Of a stretch of DNA of 64,000 bases, positions 44,401-53,064 are shown piece after piece; the stretch's first letter is position 1, and each line of letters begins with the position of its first letter. Origin of the DNA: Streptomyces griseocarneus (GTDB lineage: Bacteria > Actinomycetota > Actinomycetes > Streptomycetales > Streptomycetaceae); contig PENC01000022.1 in assembly GCA_003674045.1 (NCBI GenBank), forward strand, positions 62,001 through 126,000, written 5' to 3'. Made by a program: the position numbers and the translations under genes. The notes below the pieces were generated by a model. It saw only the letters and a list, made by a program, of their open reading frames with translations. It was not told the DNA's origin and did no database searches.

Positions 44401-44936
44401 ACGTCCTGGCAGTGCGGCTGGAACGTGGCGAACTCCAGGGTCCCCGGGCCGGTCGCGGTCAGAAAGGTGGGCCGCTCCGCCGCGGACTCCGCCCACCGCG
44501 CGGCCTCGGTGTGACGCCCGATCCGGGTCGGGGTGACGTGGCCCCGGCCGGGGCGCAGATAGGGGACGGTGCCCGTGCGCTTGTCGAGGAAGTCGCTCTC
44601 GACGACCCACGCGGCGGTGGCGTACTCGCCCTCGGCCGTGTAGGCGTGCCGGACGACCAGCCAGCGGTTCGGGGCGGGCGGGAGCGTGACCTCGCCGCCG
44701 GGCGTGGTCGCCCGGCGCAGCGCCGCCGGAAGCTCCCAGTGCAGGTACACGCCGTCGTGGCCCGCCTCCCGGGAGAACTCCGTGTCCGTGCTCGCGTAGG
44801 GCGACGGCTCCGGGGAGCGGTGGACGCCGAGCAGGTGGTAGTTGGGCACCCAGCGGAGGAAGGAGTCCCGGCGGCGCACCTGGTCGTTGACGACCAGGGC
44901 CCGGAGCCTGACGGGGACCAGGAGGTCGGTGTTCAT
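41493..44936 (-). CDS. Very large protein of unknown function (1147 aa)
   Basis: A 1147-residue protein without signal peptide or membrane spans; family not recognised. It opens with MNTDLLVPVRLRALVVNDQV and YLHWELPAALRRA. Residues about 345-440 are a coiled coil (AALNAAQHAHDRAERELAGL) interrupting beta-rich segments. The second half has several Trp/Pro-rich beta stretches, such as GWIVPNLVDGSLTAYAPDG. The start ATG overlaps the stop of the 737-residue gene (ATGA), so the products are made in linked amounts. The frame is open far upstream, but that part is antisense-like shadow. Size and coupling suggest part of one assembly. Confidence 0.65.
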   Translation of the reverse strand: MNTDLLVPVRLRALVVNDQVRRRDSFLRWVPNYHLLGVHRSPEPSPYASTDTEFSREAGHDGVYLHWELPAALRRATTPGGEVTLPPAPNRWLVVRHAYTAEGEYATAAWVVESDFLDKRTGTVPYLRPGRGHVTPTRIGRHTEAARWAESAAERPTFLTATGPGTLEFATFQPHCQDVFSFHDPLAQLPRPFDRLGYQVIGWHATGSDDPLSDPRVREALEDSLGWQAEHTPSPGSRTVYTGRVHSVSPHYDPSGEQRPDPTVAVADSARSALTALTRSKADTDPSLALAPALFDQLQCNTLARADEPDNTHHLADILLGAGFGEGTASYAWHAVPPSTTDEAASFEDERQARSVEAALNAAQHAHDRAERELAGLRRRLYGMWRLQGLPVLPRGYHHQQLTQELDAQREGSLAARVRAGRQEVDRLRAALPAGDTPAQLTESVRQYAQAHGLPTGWGLKRVAPAPFQRALDPAVVLEGAGSLPVSDDATLRCRFGDQIVTSVQLAWNSTEFTADRADLACNTLDLGTGEHTAMPGSTRALLREAFLLDPNSRAGAGALATPRTGTAPAFGNDPWEQPWHPLHLLWEIEYHPLPHDQWQFDGERYSCPQPRPEAARTYTGRTPLSDHLPRSLADQLRQYAPDDHELAAHCDTLAAGFVRGDVLSSSLAGLRDMLIGQDPGQGVPPLGAPPELAELIGDAYRTSPDPGPLPVPFEGWPDSGFQQLRAGQFRFLRLTLVDSFGRALDVITPAGTGGASGLRHPVVADRLRPQHVPEALGTTEEHVVQLPPRLPQAARLGLDLVDATRDTHQATHLDGGSPLAGWIVPNLVDGSLTAYAPDGTALGLLRWAYRIGRPSREAVWTPLPGAAPAGLDALRTTFPHVHALITWLQGTGADGSPLPAAMDLLETSLVDIVPTAGAATAALAGRPLALVRCRLHLDLDGPPPTDPGWEHIFDHEPPRPEFTGYSWPVRLGERLRMGDGLVGYFADADPGVLRTVVPPADAHPRIAAIGDGTHLRVTAGAPQHLTLLVDPHAPVHATTDLLPTTVLEIPHRFTDGPLTRMRTVLRTGPLLTPAAALQEGTVALPVRTVDDQTWTWAERAADGTWAHFATSAASTAPRWNDQAPVLRSGLLTSRAPLPPADAATSE

Positions 44937-47146
44937 CGGGTGGTTCCTTCGAAGGAGAGGGTCAGCTGCTCGGGTGCGCGCACCAGCTGCACGGCGAACT
45001 CGGCGGGGGAGAGCGGGGATCCGGGCTTGACGTCCTCGGCGAGGCGGGCCGCGAGCCTGGCGATGTCCAGCACCCGCGCCCCGGCCGGGGTGGTGACGGC
45101 CAGGGCCGGGTCCGTGCCGACGGGCACCGAGCGCCCCAGCGGCCGGCCGACCTCGCCGGGGGCCAGACTGCGCAGCGCCACGTTCCCCTGGTCGTCCATG
45201 CCGAAGTGCAGCCCTTGGCGCGGCTCGCCGATCGTCAGGCGGCCGGGCATCCGGTCGAAGAGCACCAGCAGGACGTCGCCGCCGAGGACTTCGCGGCGGA
45301 CCACCTTGACCGGGGCGGTCCCGGAGGCGGCGCCGGCCTCGACGCGCAGCGCCGGCCAGCCCGGGACGAGGGCCGAGCGCAGCAGCAGACCGGCGGCGGG
45401 CACGGGCCCTTGGTCGTCGAGCAGGGCGTCCAGTTCGGCGTCGGTCGTGGCGTCGGCGCCGGGGTGCCGGTCGAGGCTGCGCGCGCCGTCGAGCAAGGCG
45501 TCGAGCCAGCCGCGGTCGACGTGGAACAGGCGCAGGCTCTCGGGCGGGAGCATCCGCTGGTCCGGTACGAGGCAGTCGAACGGCACTCCGCCGAGCGTGC
45601 GCAGCCTGGCCAGCCATGCCGCCGTCTCCCGCGCGTCCGACGACGGCTGCCGCGGGGCGGAGGAGCGCCGCGGCGCGCCGGGGCGGGCCGCGGTGGGAAC
45701 GGCGCGTACGGTCCGGGGGCGCGGCTCCTCGTCCTTGGGGTCCTCGGGGATGCCGAAGGTCGCGGCCAGCGCGCCGAGAGCGCCGCCGCGCAGCAGCTCC
45801 TCGAACTGCTCGCGCGGTGTCGGCGCGGCCGTCGCGGGTGCGGCCATGCGGGGGACCGGTCCGGCGGACGGGGCGCCGTGGAAGAGCTGTCGGCGGTATG
45901 TCGCGTACTGGCGGTCGGTCGCCCGGCGCAGCCGGCCCTGGTGGCGCAGACGGACCAGGGTCGTCGCGAAGCCGGGGTCGGCCAGGGCCAGCGCGCGGCC
46001 CACGTTCCAGGCGCAGGCGTAGCCGGTGGCGAAGGTGCCGGTGCGCGGCTCGTGGAGCAACAGGCCGTCGGCGTCGGGGAAGTGGCCGTCCGCCGGCCGG
46101 GGCAGCTCGGGTGCGACGCGGGGGAGGAACGGGCCGCTGTACCACGCGAGGGCGCGTTCGCCGGACTCGGTGATGTGGGTCATCGGGACCATGCCCTGCT
46201 CCAGCAGGGTGCCCAGTTCCTCCGGCAGCCCGGTGTCCGCGGCGGGGGCCGGGCGCAGCGGGGCGGCGCTGTGCTCGCCGTGCCCCGGGGTGAAGCGTCC
46301 GGCCAGCCGGCCGAAGCTGTCGCCGGATTCGGCGCAGGAGGTGAACGTCCAGCTGTGCAGGGACACCAGGCGCACGGGCTTGCCGTCGGCCTGCGGCCCG
46401 GGCGGTGTGTGGCCCTCCAGCGAGACCAGGTGGGCCACGTACCGGCCCTGGGCCGCGTCGGGGAAGCGGGCGGTGGTGATGACCGCGTGCGCGTCCCGGC
46501 CCGGTCGGCCGTCCTGGCCCTCGGCGGGCGCGGCGTCCTCGCCGCCCGAGCGGACGTGGGCGAGGAAGGCGAGGTCGGACGGCCCGGGGAGCAGCTGTGC
46601 CAGCAGTTCCCGCGGGACGTCGACGACCTGACAGGGGGCGTCGAGCAGGGCGGGGTCGACGGCGTCCCGGTCCAGCGCGGGCCCGGAGACCGCGGTGTCG
46701 CCGTCGAGGAGCGCGCGTACGGTCAGCGAGGCGGTGGCGCCCAGGGCGTTGGGGTCGCCGGGCAGTTCGCCCTCGCCGAACAGCAGCAGCGCCAGCCAGG
46801 GGGCCCGGGCGGGGTTCGGGACGCCGCCGGTGAAGGGCTCGCGCTCCCACGGCAGGGCCGCCGGGTCGAGCGTGATGTGCGGGAGCAGGCCGTGGAAGGG
46901 GCCCTGGCTGTGCGGGGCCGGGTACACGGCGTGCACCCACGAGGGGTCGAGACGGAACTGCGCGGCTCGTACGTCGACGATCTGTGCCACCGGGTCGAGC
47001 CGGGCTCCCGGCAGGTCCTCGGCGGGGAACCGCTGCTCGACGGTGATCCGGTAGCGGCCTGCCTCGATGCCGGGCAGCAGGTGGTCGTGGAAGGTGACGG
47101 GGGTGCCGTCCGCCGGTGCGGACTGCTCGGTCGGATGCGTGGTCAT
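44933..47146 (-). CDS. Large protein of unknown function (737 aa)
   Basis: A 737-residue protein, no signal peptide, family not recognised. The N-terminal 420 residues are globular, with HSQGPFHGLLPHITLDPAAL and PWLALLLFGEGEL as memorable segments; about 425-500 is an Ala/Pro-rich linker; the C-terminal part (about 500-737) is another globular domain ending in AEFAVQLVRAPEQLTLSFEG, which recalls self-sealing tails of repeat units. Start ATG 47146 follows GTGAGGA. It lies seven bases after the 871-residue gene and overlaps the next gene by four. Confidence 0.65.
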   Translation of the reverse strand: MTTHPTEQSAPADGTPVTFHDHLLPGIEAGRYRITVEQRFPAEDLPGARLDPVAQIVDVRAAQFRLDPSWVHAVYPAPHSQGPFHGLLPHITLDPAALPWEREPFTGGVPNPARAPWLALLLFGEGELPGDPNALGATASLTVRALLDGDTAVSGPALDRDAVDPALLDAPCQVVDVPRELLAQLLPGPSDLAFLAHVRSGGEDAAPAEGQDGRPGRDAHAVITTARFPDAAQGRYVAHLVSLEGHTPPGPQADGKPVRLVSLHSWTFTSCAESGDSFGRLAGRFTPGHGEHSAAPLRPAPAADTGLPEELGTLLEQGMVPMTHITESGERALAWYSGPFLPRVAPELPRPADGHFPDADGLLLHEPRTGTFATGYACAWNVGRALALADPGFATTLVRLRHQGRLRRATDRQYATYRRQLFHGAPSAGPVPRMAAPATAAPTPREQFEELLRGGALGALAATFGIPEDPKDEEPRPRTVRAVPTAARPGAPRRSSAPRQPSSDARETAAWLARLRTLGGVPFDCLVPDQRMLPPESLRLFHVDRGWLDALLDGARSLDRHPGADATTDAELDALLDDQGPVPAAGLLLRSALVPGWPALRVEAGAASGTAPVKVVRREVLGGDVLLVLFDRMPGRLTIGEPRQGLHFGMDDQGNVALRSLAPGEVGRPLGRSVPVGTDPALAVTTPAGARVLDIARLAARLAEDVKPGSPLSPAEFAVQLVRAPEQLTLSFEGTTR

Positions 47147-47153
47147 GAGGTCC

Positions 47154-49769
47154 TCACGAGTGGACGAGTCGCAGGGGCGGGGAGGAGAAGGCCGCTTCGC
47201 GGGCGTAGCGGTCGAGCTCCGGGGCGGCGTCGAGCGGACGACCGGCGGCGGCCAGGGCGGCGAGCGCGGCCTTGCGCAGCGCGGTCTGCCCGGGTGTGTC
47301 GACCCGCAGCGCGCCGGTGCCGTCGGACTCCTCCCGCTCTCCGCGGATCCCGGCGGGGGCCGCGCCCGGGTCGAGCGGCAGGGTCCCTGCGGGCAGCGGG
47401 GCGTGGTCGAGGCGGCCGCTCCGGCTGGACGCGGCCGCCTCGGGCAGGCGCGGGGCCGGTACGGCGATGCGTGCACCGCTGACCAGATCTTCGACGAGGG
47501 GCGCCGCGCCGAGCGCGTCGTCGGCCTTCCCCGTGCCCCACAGTGCGGCCGGCTGCGGCGCCTTGTGGACCTTGACGTCCCAGTCCTGCCAGCGGTCGGC
47601 GGGCAGCTGCCGCCAGCGGCCGTCCCCGGTCTCCTCCTCGACCGTGACCGCGAGCGTGACGTCGAGGCCGGTCTTGCCCATCGGACGGATACCGACCTTG
47701 GCGTGGCTGTCCTTCGTCTCGTCCTCGCCGTTGACCTCCAGCCCGGAGGCGGGGAACGCGCTGCCGACGGTGAAGGCGAAGCCGTCGGCGGTGGCGGTCC
47801 ACGCGCCGGAGCCGCTGTCGGCCGGTTCGGTCCGCTGTGCCGCGGCGGCGTGGTCGGGGTGGAGCCCGTCGGCGGGGGTGAGCGTCAGCGGGAGCTGCGG
47901 CAGCAGCGTGCGGAACTGTTCCCAGCCGATGGGCGCGGGCCCGGCCTTGGGCTCGCCGAAGTCGATCGGGATGGAGATGCCGAGCACCTTCACGTGTGCG
48001 GTGCCGCCGAACGACGGGCCCCACACCGACAGCCGCGCGCCCAGCGACGCCTCGCCGCTCCAGCCGAACAGCAGCCACACCTGGGCGGTGATCTCCGCCC
48101 ACACGTCCACCTCGTAGTGGAACGGCGCCCACTCGACCAGGGCGTCGAAGCCGACGTCGATCCGGGCCTTGGCCCACGAGCCGTCGTACCGCAGGTCCAG
48201 GCGGCCGCCGGCCATGACGGCGGAGGGGGTCAGCGCGAAGTAGCTGGTGCCCTTCACCGTCAGTTCGGAGCCGGGGGTCCAGTCGACGCCGACCGGGTCC
48301 GCCCGCGGGTAGTGGGCGGGCGGGGCGAAGCGCGGGTGGTAGCCGCCGATGGTGAAGACGAAGTCGCCGGGGTGGTCGCTGCTGCCGAACCACAGGCGCA
48401 GCGCCGCTCCGCCGGTCAGGTGCACGGACCGGTCGAGCAGGAAGCTGTCCGGGGCGAGGCGGGCGTCGACGGCGAGCATGTCGGCGGAGTGCCGGTAGAC
48501 CGCGGAGATGTCCAGTTCGACGCTGGCGTACGGCTCTCCCAGTCCCTTCGCCGGGTCGGGGAACTGGGCCTTGGCCGAGCCGAGCAGCCCCACCACGAGG
48601 TCGTCCGGGCCGAACTCGGCGAATGCCAGGGCCTTGCAGTGGACGATCTCGAAGATGTCCGCGTCCAGGCCGAGGGCCAGCCAGGTGCTGCCCTCGTGCG
48701 GGGTGACCCAGGCGGGAGCGCCGTCGGTCCCCTCGGTCAGCTCCTTGAGGACGTCCAGGGGCTCGGGCGGCGTGCCCTCACCGGCCCCGGCGAGCCCGCG
48801 CAGCAGGGGGAAACCGGCGACCTGGTCGATGCTGGGCACGCGCAGGCCGCTGTTGTAACCGAAGCCCGCCTTCACCGCGGTGACCCTGAAGGCGGGAGGG
48901 CCTCCGAACGCGGCCCCCAACTCCGCGTACAGGAACATCGACCGGGTTCCGCTCTTGAGGTGCTCGTAGGCGCCGATCGCCCCGAAGCTGGCGCTCGGGG
49001 TCTTGATCAGGGCGCTGCCCTCGATCAGCCGGTCGTAGGGCGAGTCGGCGGTGACCGGCTTGTTCACGAACGCGCCGGATATCTCCAGCGGCGGCTTGCG
49101 GAAGGACAGGCTCAGTCCGTCGAGCCGGCCGGAGGGCGTGAAGTCCTTGCCGTCCAGGGCGATGCCCAGTCCCAGCCCGTCCACGCCCAGTTCCAGGGGG
49201 CCGGCGTGCACCGTGGCGTCGCAGAGGACCCAGAGCCGCTCGTCCTGGTAGCTCGCACCCAGGCGCCGCACGTACAGCGGGCCGAAGGAACGGTCGAGGG
49301 TGACCCACGCGGCGGCCGGAGCCGCCGGGTCGCTGGGCGCTGCCGGGGGAGCCGTCGCTGCCGGGGCGTCCGTCGTGGCTGATGCCGCCCATGTCCCCGC
49401 GACCGGTGCGGCGTTGAGCAGCTTCGGTGCGGGGACTTTGTTCTCGTGGTCCTTGTTCTCGTGGTCCTCGGTGGGCTTCGCACCGGCGAGGCGGAACATC
49501 AGCGGGGTGCGTTTCTCGCCTCCCCACTCGTAGTCCAGGGCCACCAGAGCGCGCCCGCGGGTCTCCTCGGGAAACCTCGGGTGGGTGCCGTCCAGGCGGG
49601 ATATCTGTTCGTTGAGTGCTTTCACCTGATCGGCGGTGAGGGCGTCGGAGGCGATGACGGCTTTCACGCCGGTGATGCCGAGGTCGTGGTCAGGGGAGAT
49701 GCTGTCGCCGACCAGGGGGAGGTCGCTGAGTTTGGCGGCGAGTCGCGCATCGACGAGCAGGGCGAACAA
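47154..49769 (-). CDS. Large beta-rich protein (871 aa), possibly DUF6603-like
   Basis: An 871-residue protein starting at a rare TTG (49769) that is well placed after GGAAGG; no ATG or GTG nearby has equal support. The N-terminal 60 residues (ITGVKAVIASDALTADQVKA) are helical, then a Lys/Asp/His-rich spacer, then about 450 residues of beta strands with alternating hydrophobic residues (RLDLRYDGSWAKARIDVGFD; YEVDVWAEITAQVWLLFGW). The pattern recalls DUF6603 proteins, from memory. There is no signal peptide despite the barrel- or groove-like strands. It is the first gene of the minus-strand set, so it probably sets expression of the rest. Confidence 0.65.
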   Translation of the reverse strand: MFALLVDARLAAKLSDLPLVGDSISPDHDLGITGVKAVIASDALTADQVKALNEQISRLDGTHPRFPEETRGRALVALDYEWGGEKRTPLMFRLAGAKPTEDHENKDHENKVPAPKLLNAAPVAGTWAASATTDAPAATAPPAAPSDPAAPAAAWVTLDRSFGPLYVRRLGASYQDERLWVLCDATVHAGPLELGVDGLGLGIALDGKDFTPSGRLDGLSLSFRKPPLEISGAFVNKPVTADSPYDRLIEGSALIKTPSASFGAIGAYEHLKSGTRSMFLYAELGAAFGGPPAFRVTAVKAGFGYNSGLRVPSIDQVAGFPLLRGLAGAGEGTPPEPLDVLKELTEGTDGAPAWVTPHEGSTWLALGLDADIFEIVHCKALAFAEFGPDDLVVGLLGSAKAQFPDPAKGLGEPYASVELDISAVYRHSADMLAVDARLAPDSFLLDRSVHLTGGAALRLWFGSSDHPGDFVFTIGGYHPRFAPPAHYPRADPVGVDWTPGSELTVKGTSYFALTPSAVMAGGRLDLRYDGSWAKARIDVGFDALVEWAPFHYEVDVWAEITAQVWLLFGWSGEASLGARLSVWGPSFGGTAHVKVLGISIPIDFGEPKAGPAPIGWEQFRTLLPQLPLTLTPADGLHPDHAAAAQRTEPADSGSGAWTATADGFAFTVGSAFPASGLEVNGEDETKDSHAKVGIRPMGKTGLDVTLAVTVEEETGDGRWRQLPADRWQDWDVKVHKAPQPAALWGTGKADDALGAAPLVEDLVSGARIAVPAPRLPEAAASSRSGRLDHAPLPAGTLPLDPGAAPAGIRGEREESDGTGALRVDTPGQTALRKAALAALAAAGRPLDAAPELDRYAREAAFSSPPLRLVHS

Positions 49770-50445
49770 GAGGCACCTTCCGGGCCGGGAACGGGAAATC
49801 GGAGGGGAGTCGAAAGAAAATTACTTCGCGCTCGGGAAACCCGGCAGGTTTCTCGCCCCGGTGCGGGAGCCGTGCGATACCAGGCCGATTTCCACGGTGA
49901 GTTCGGTCCGGCGAGCTCGATTCATTTTGTTCAACAGTTGACTGAATTATCGGCGACCGGTTACGCGCAAAGCGGGCGATGATCAGCGCCTCAAATCTAT
50001 GCGTACAACCGATCCACAGGCCAACTGGGGGCGTGTGGTGTGATTCACATCCGCACGTCGTCCCGTTCCGGAACTCGTACGGCGGCTCGCACGACCGTCA
50101 CCGCGATGTCGCCGAAATTTTCACGACGGGTTTTCTGAGCTATCGTCAATACGACCCGGCCGACGAGGGTGAAACCACCCGGGTGTCGGCGGGCCCCGGA
50201 AAGTTCCGTATGCGAGAGAGTTGACGCCGCCTTGCGGCGCCTGCCGTTTCTGTCGGCGATCTCGCCACGGCAACCCGGGATTCGACGGACCCCTGACGCG
50301 CACCACCGGCGCTTCCCGTCCGATCTGCCCGTCGGCTTCATCGCCGCGGATCCGGGAGCGCCGGAGGGCGTCGTGCCCGCATGCCCCAATCCACCCACCG
50401 ACACCACAAGTTGACAGCACGCGTCACGGCATGGAGGTGCCCGCG
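49770..50445. promoter_or_regulatory. Divergent control region of the large-protein island
   Basis: 676 bases between the minus-strand set and the plus-strand set. Parts are unusually AT-rich for the window (AAAGAAAATTACTT at 49814-49827; TTCATTTTGTTCAACAGTTG from 49921). TCAACAGTTGA (49931-49941) is a small perfect palindrome within the AT-rich part. No gene was supported; a frame from 50221 is only the upstream extension of the next gene. It is the likely common switch for both sides of the island. Confidence 0.5.
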
Positions 50446-52236
50446 ATGGCCATGTCCACCGATGAACTCAAGGATCGGCTCCGGAACGGAAACTTCGTCC
50501 TCCCGGGCAGTGACCTCGCGATCCCCGCGGCGGACGCCCTGTTCGCCGAGCACCTGGACGGCACGCTCACCATCACCGGCGCCGTGCTCTCCGACGACAC
50601 GGAGACCGGTGGCGGCATCGTCGTCTCCGGCCACACCACCCTCCCGAGCGCGACGGAACAGAGCACCCTTCTCCCCGTTGTCGTGCGCTTCTCCTGCAAC
50701 ACCGACCATGACGTGACCGGCGTCGAAGCCGAGATCGCCTGTCCGGCGTGGACGGTGGAGTCCGGACGGCTCCAACTCGACCTGACCTTCCTCCCGGAGG
50801 GGTTCGAGTCGCTCGTGCTGCGCCTGGCGACTCATGAGAACCACGACGGCAACCTAATCCCCTTCGCCGGTGTCGCGATGGACGCCGTGTTCCCCGGGGC
50901 CGGTCGGCTCCGCCTCGTGTCGGCGGACGAGTCCGGAGGCGCGGGGACTGTTGTGTCGACCCATGTGCTCGCCGGCGAGTTCGACCCCCTGCCCTTGTCC
51001 GGCCTGGACGCCCTCACCGGCCTTCCGTTCGCGCGCGACGTGCGGCTGCCCCCGCTGCCGCCCGAGGTCACCTCCGTCCTCGAGGCGCTGGCCCTGGCCG
51101 GCCTCCGGCTCACCCTCGACCTGAGCTCTCGCCGCATCCGGGCGGCCTGGCTCGATGTTCGCCTCGCCGCCTCCTGGCCGGTCGTTCCCGGCGTCCTCGA
51201 ACTGACCGACGTCGGCGCGAGCTTCTCGCTCACCCTGCCCACGGAGCCCGCCCGGGACGCCTCGGTCACCGTGACCGCGAGCGCGAAGATCGCCGACACC
51301 GTCACGGCCGCCGCGTCCATCACCGTGCCCGGGCTCATCCTCACCACCCAGGTCACCACGCCGGTGAACCTCTTTCCCGCGGCCGAGCAGTTCCTCCGGG
51401 CGGCGGGCGAGAACATGCCACGGCAGGGCAGCCACTTCGGCGCGGTCGTCGACCTGCGCGCCAAGAGCTACACGCTCTCCTTCGGAGTCGACGCACCCTG
51501 GCCGGTCGTTCCCGGCGCACTGGAGCTCACGGACCTGGAGCTCACGATGAGCGGCGCGCAGGGCCGGCCCTGGGCCGGCACGCTCCACGGCGCGTTCCTC
51601 GTGGACGACACACCTGTCCAGCTCCGCGCGTCCTACGACCAAGGAACGTGGGACATCGCGGGAGCGGCTTACGGCATCCGCTTCGCACGCCTCGCGGACT
51701 GGCTCTCCCGGCAGTACCGGATCACCGTTCCCCGGGCCCTGGCGGAGTTCACGCTCGACGAGCTGAGCGTGACCTGCGCCAAGCCACAGGACGGGCAAGC
51801 GGACTTCGCCCTCCGGTTCGCCGGTACCCTGCCCGTGGCGGATCTCCTCCTCAACGCCGATCTGACCGTATCGAGGACGTCCCAGGGCTGGGAGTGGCAG
51901 GGGGACCTCCTCATCGACGTCCCCTCCGACACCACCGCCCACCACCTCATGCGGTTCACGATCGCGTTCGGCACCAGCCCGTCGGCGACGGAGCTCACGG
52001 CGCACTGGTCCGGCACACCGGGCGTCTCGTTGGCGGACCTGGCCCGGGCCTTCGGGCCGGTCCCCGCCCAGCTGCCTCCCGCGCTCACCCCGGTCCTCAC
52101 GGACGTCGGTCTCGTCCACGACACGGACGGCATCCGTCGCTCACTGGTGCTGAACGCCGAGTTCGAGCACCTCTCCTTCGTCCTGGCCTCCGCGTCCCCT
52201 CCCGTAGCGGACTCCCACGAACAGAAGGTCTCCTGA
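50446..52236 (+). CDS. Beta-rich protein, paralogue of the protein at 37993-39732
   Basis: A 596-residue protein without signal peptide. After the helix DELKDRLRNGN it has repeated beta modules: ASWPVVPGVLELTDVGASF and APWPVVPGALELTDLELTM are near-copies within the protein. The last third (RALAEFTLDELSVTC; TELTAHWSGTPGVSLADLAR; LVLNAEFEHLSFVL) aligns in order with its paralogue on the other strand. Start ATG 50446 follows GGAGG by eight bases; ATG 50452 is close. Its stop overlaps the next start (TGATG). The duplication ties both arms of the island together. Confidence 0.68.
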   Translation: MAMSTDELKDRLRNGNFVLPGSDLAIPAADALFAEHLDGTLTITGAVLSDDTETGGGIVVSGHTTLPSATEQSTLLPVVVRFSCNTDHDVTGVEAEIACPAWTVESGRLQLDLTFLPEGFESLVLRLATHENHDGNLIPFAGVAMDAVFPGAGRLRLVSADESGGAGTVVSTHVLAGEFDPLPLSGLDALTGLPFARDVRLPPLPPEVTSVLEALALAGLRLTLDLSSRRIRAAWLDVRLAASWPVVPGVLELTDVGASFSLTLPTEPARDASVTVTASAKIADTVTAAASITVPGLILTTQVTTPVNLFPAAEQFLRAAGENMPRQGSHFGAVVDLRAKSYTLSFGVDAPWPVVPGALELTDLELTMSGAQGRPWAGTLHGAFLVDDTPVQLRASYDQGTWDIAGAAYGIRFARLADWLSRQYRITVPRALAEFTLDELSVTCAKPQDGQADFALRFAGTLPVADLLLNADLTVSRTSQGWEWQGDLLIDVPSDTTAHHLMRFTIAFGTSPSATELTAHWSGTPGVSLADLARAFGPVPAQLPPALTPVLTDVGLVHDTDGIRRSLVLNAEFEHLSFVLASASPPVADSHEQKVS

Positions 52237-53027
52237 TGCTGAGGAACTTCACCAAGAAATTCACGTTCTCGGCGAGCACGACGACGCGACAGCCCCCGGC
52301 CGGCCTCACCCTGACGATCCAGGGCCGCTCGTACCCCCTGACCGCCCTCGGCGACACGGAGGCCGGTGCCGGCTTCTACAAGTACTCCAGGAACGGCGCG
52401 GGCGACGTCTTCTTCGACGCCACGTCCATGGAGCCCCGCGGCCAGGCGCACAAGACCATCTCCGACCCGGAGCTGGAGAAGTACGTGGTCCAGTACTTCA
52501 AAGGCGAGCTCGTGCTCCACCGGGGGATCGTCAGCTGGCATCCCGCGTGGATTCCGCTTCGCTACGGCACCCCTCCGGAGGTCGAACCGCTGGGCACCGG
52601 GAGCGAACCCGATTTCGATACGCACAGGACCCGGTTCATCCCCTTCACACCGGTGGAGGGCATCGCGGCCACCGCGGCGATCGCCAAGTTCGGGATGAAC
52701 ACGCCTCGCGACGATGTGAGGTTCGTCCACGGTTACGACCGGAGCGACGACAGCTTCATCGTGGGAGCGGTGGCGAAGTTCAGCGTCCCGGCCACGATGG
52801 CCGTGGGGTTCTTCAACGCCACCGAGATCCAGCTCCCCGGCCCGCTCACGGGCCTCGACGGTCTCAGCGTCCGCTTCATCGAGATGCGCACCTCGCTGTC
52901 GGCCATCGCCCCCGGCTACCCCGACGAGCCACTGCGCGAGGTCCTTCCCGACGAGCCGACGGAGCAGCAGAAGCAGGAGTTCATCCGGAAGTTCGGGTCG
53001 CTCCTCAATCCGCCCCCGCAGGCCTGA
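52236..53027 (+). CDS. Unknown protein (263 aa) coupled to the beta-rich paralogue
   Basis: A 263-residue soluble protein, no signal peptide, family not recognised. Basic at the start (MLRNFTKKFTFSAS), then a mixed alpha/beta domain with KYVVQYFKGELVLHRGIVSW and VEGIAATAAIAKFGMN; the C-terminus is acidic and helical (TEQQKQEFIRKFGSLL). ATG 52236 overlaps the upstream stop, so it is co-translated with the beta-rich protein. It could be a chaperone, adaptor or effector; nothing in the sequence decides. Confidence 0.6.
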   Translation: MLRNFTKKFTFSASTTTRQPPAGLTLTIQGRSYPLTALGDTEAGAGFYKYSRNGAGDVFFDATSMEPRGQAHKTISDPELEKYVVQYFKGELVLHRGIVSWHPAWIPLRYGTPPEVEPLGTGSEPDFDTHRTRFIPFTPVEGIAATAAIAKFGMNTPRDDVRFVHGYDRSDDSFIVGAVAKFSVPATMAVGFFNATEIQLPGPLTGLDGLSVRFIEMRTSLSAIAPGYPDEPLREVLPDEPTEQQKQEFIRKFGSLLNPPPQA

Positions 53028-53064
53028 GCGCCCGACCAGGAACACTCGACTCCAGGGAGCACCC

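Noticed and set aside
43422..46022. 866-codon plus-strand frame inside the island
   Set aside because: Val/Gly/Arg-rich reverse shadow of the two large minus-strand genes, with no ribosome site.
44937..46940. Upstream extension of the 1147-residue protein
   Set aside because: The extension overlaps the 737-residue gene in another frame and has shadow composition; ATG 44936 is coupled by ATGA to the upstream stop.
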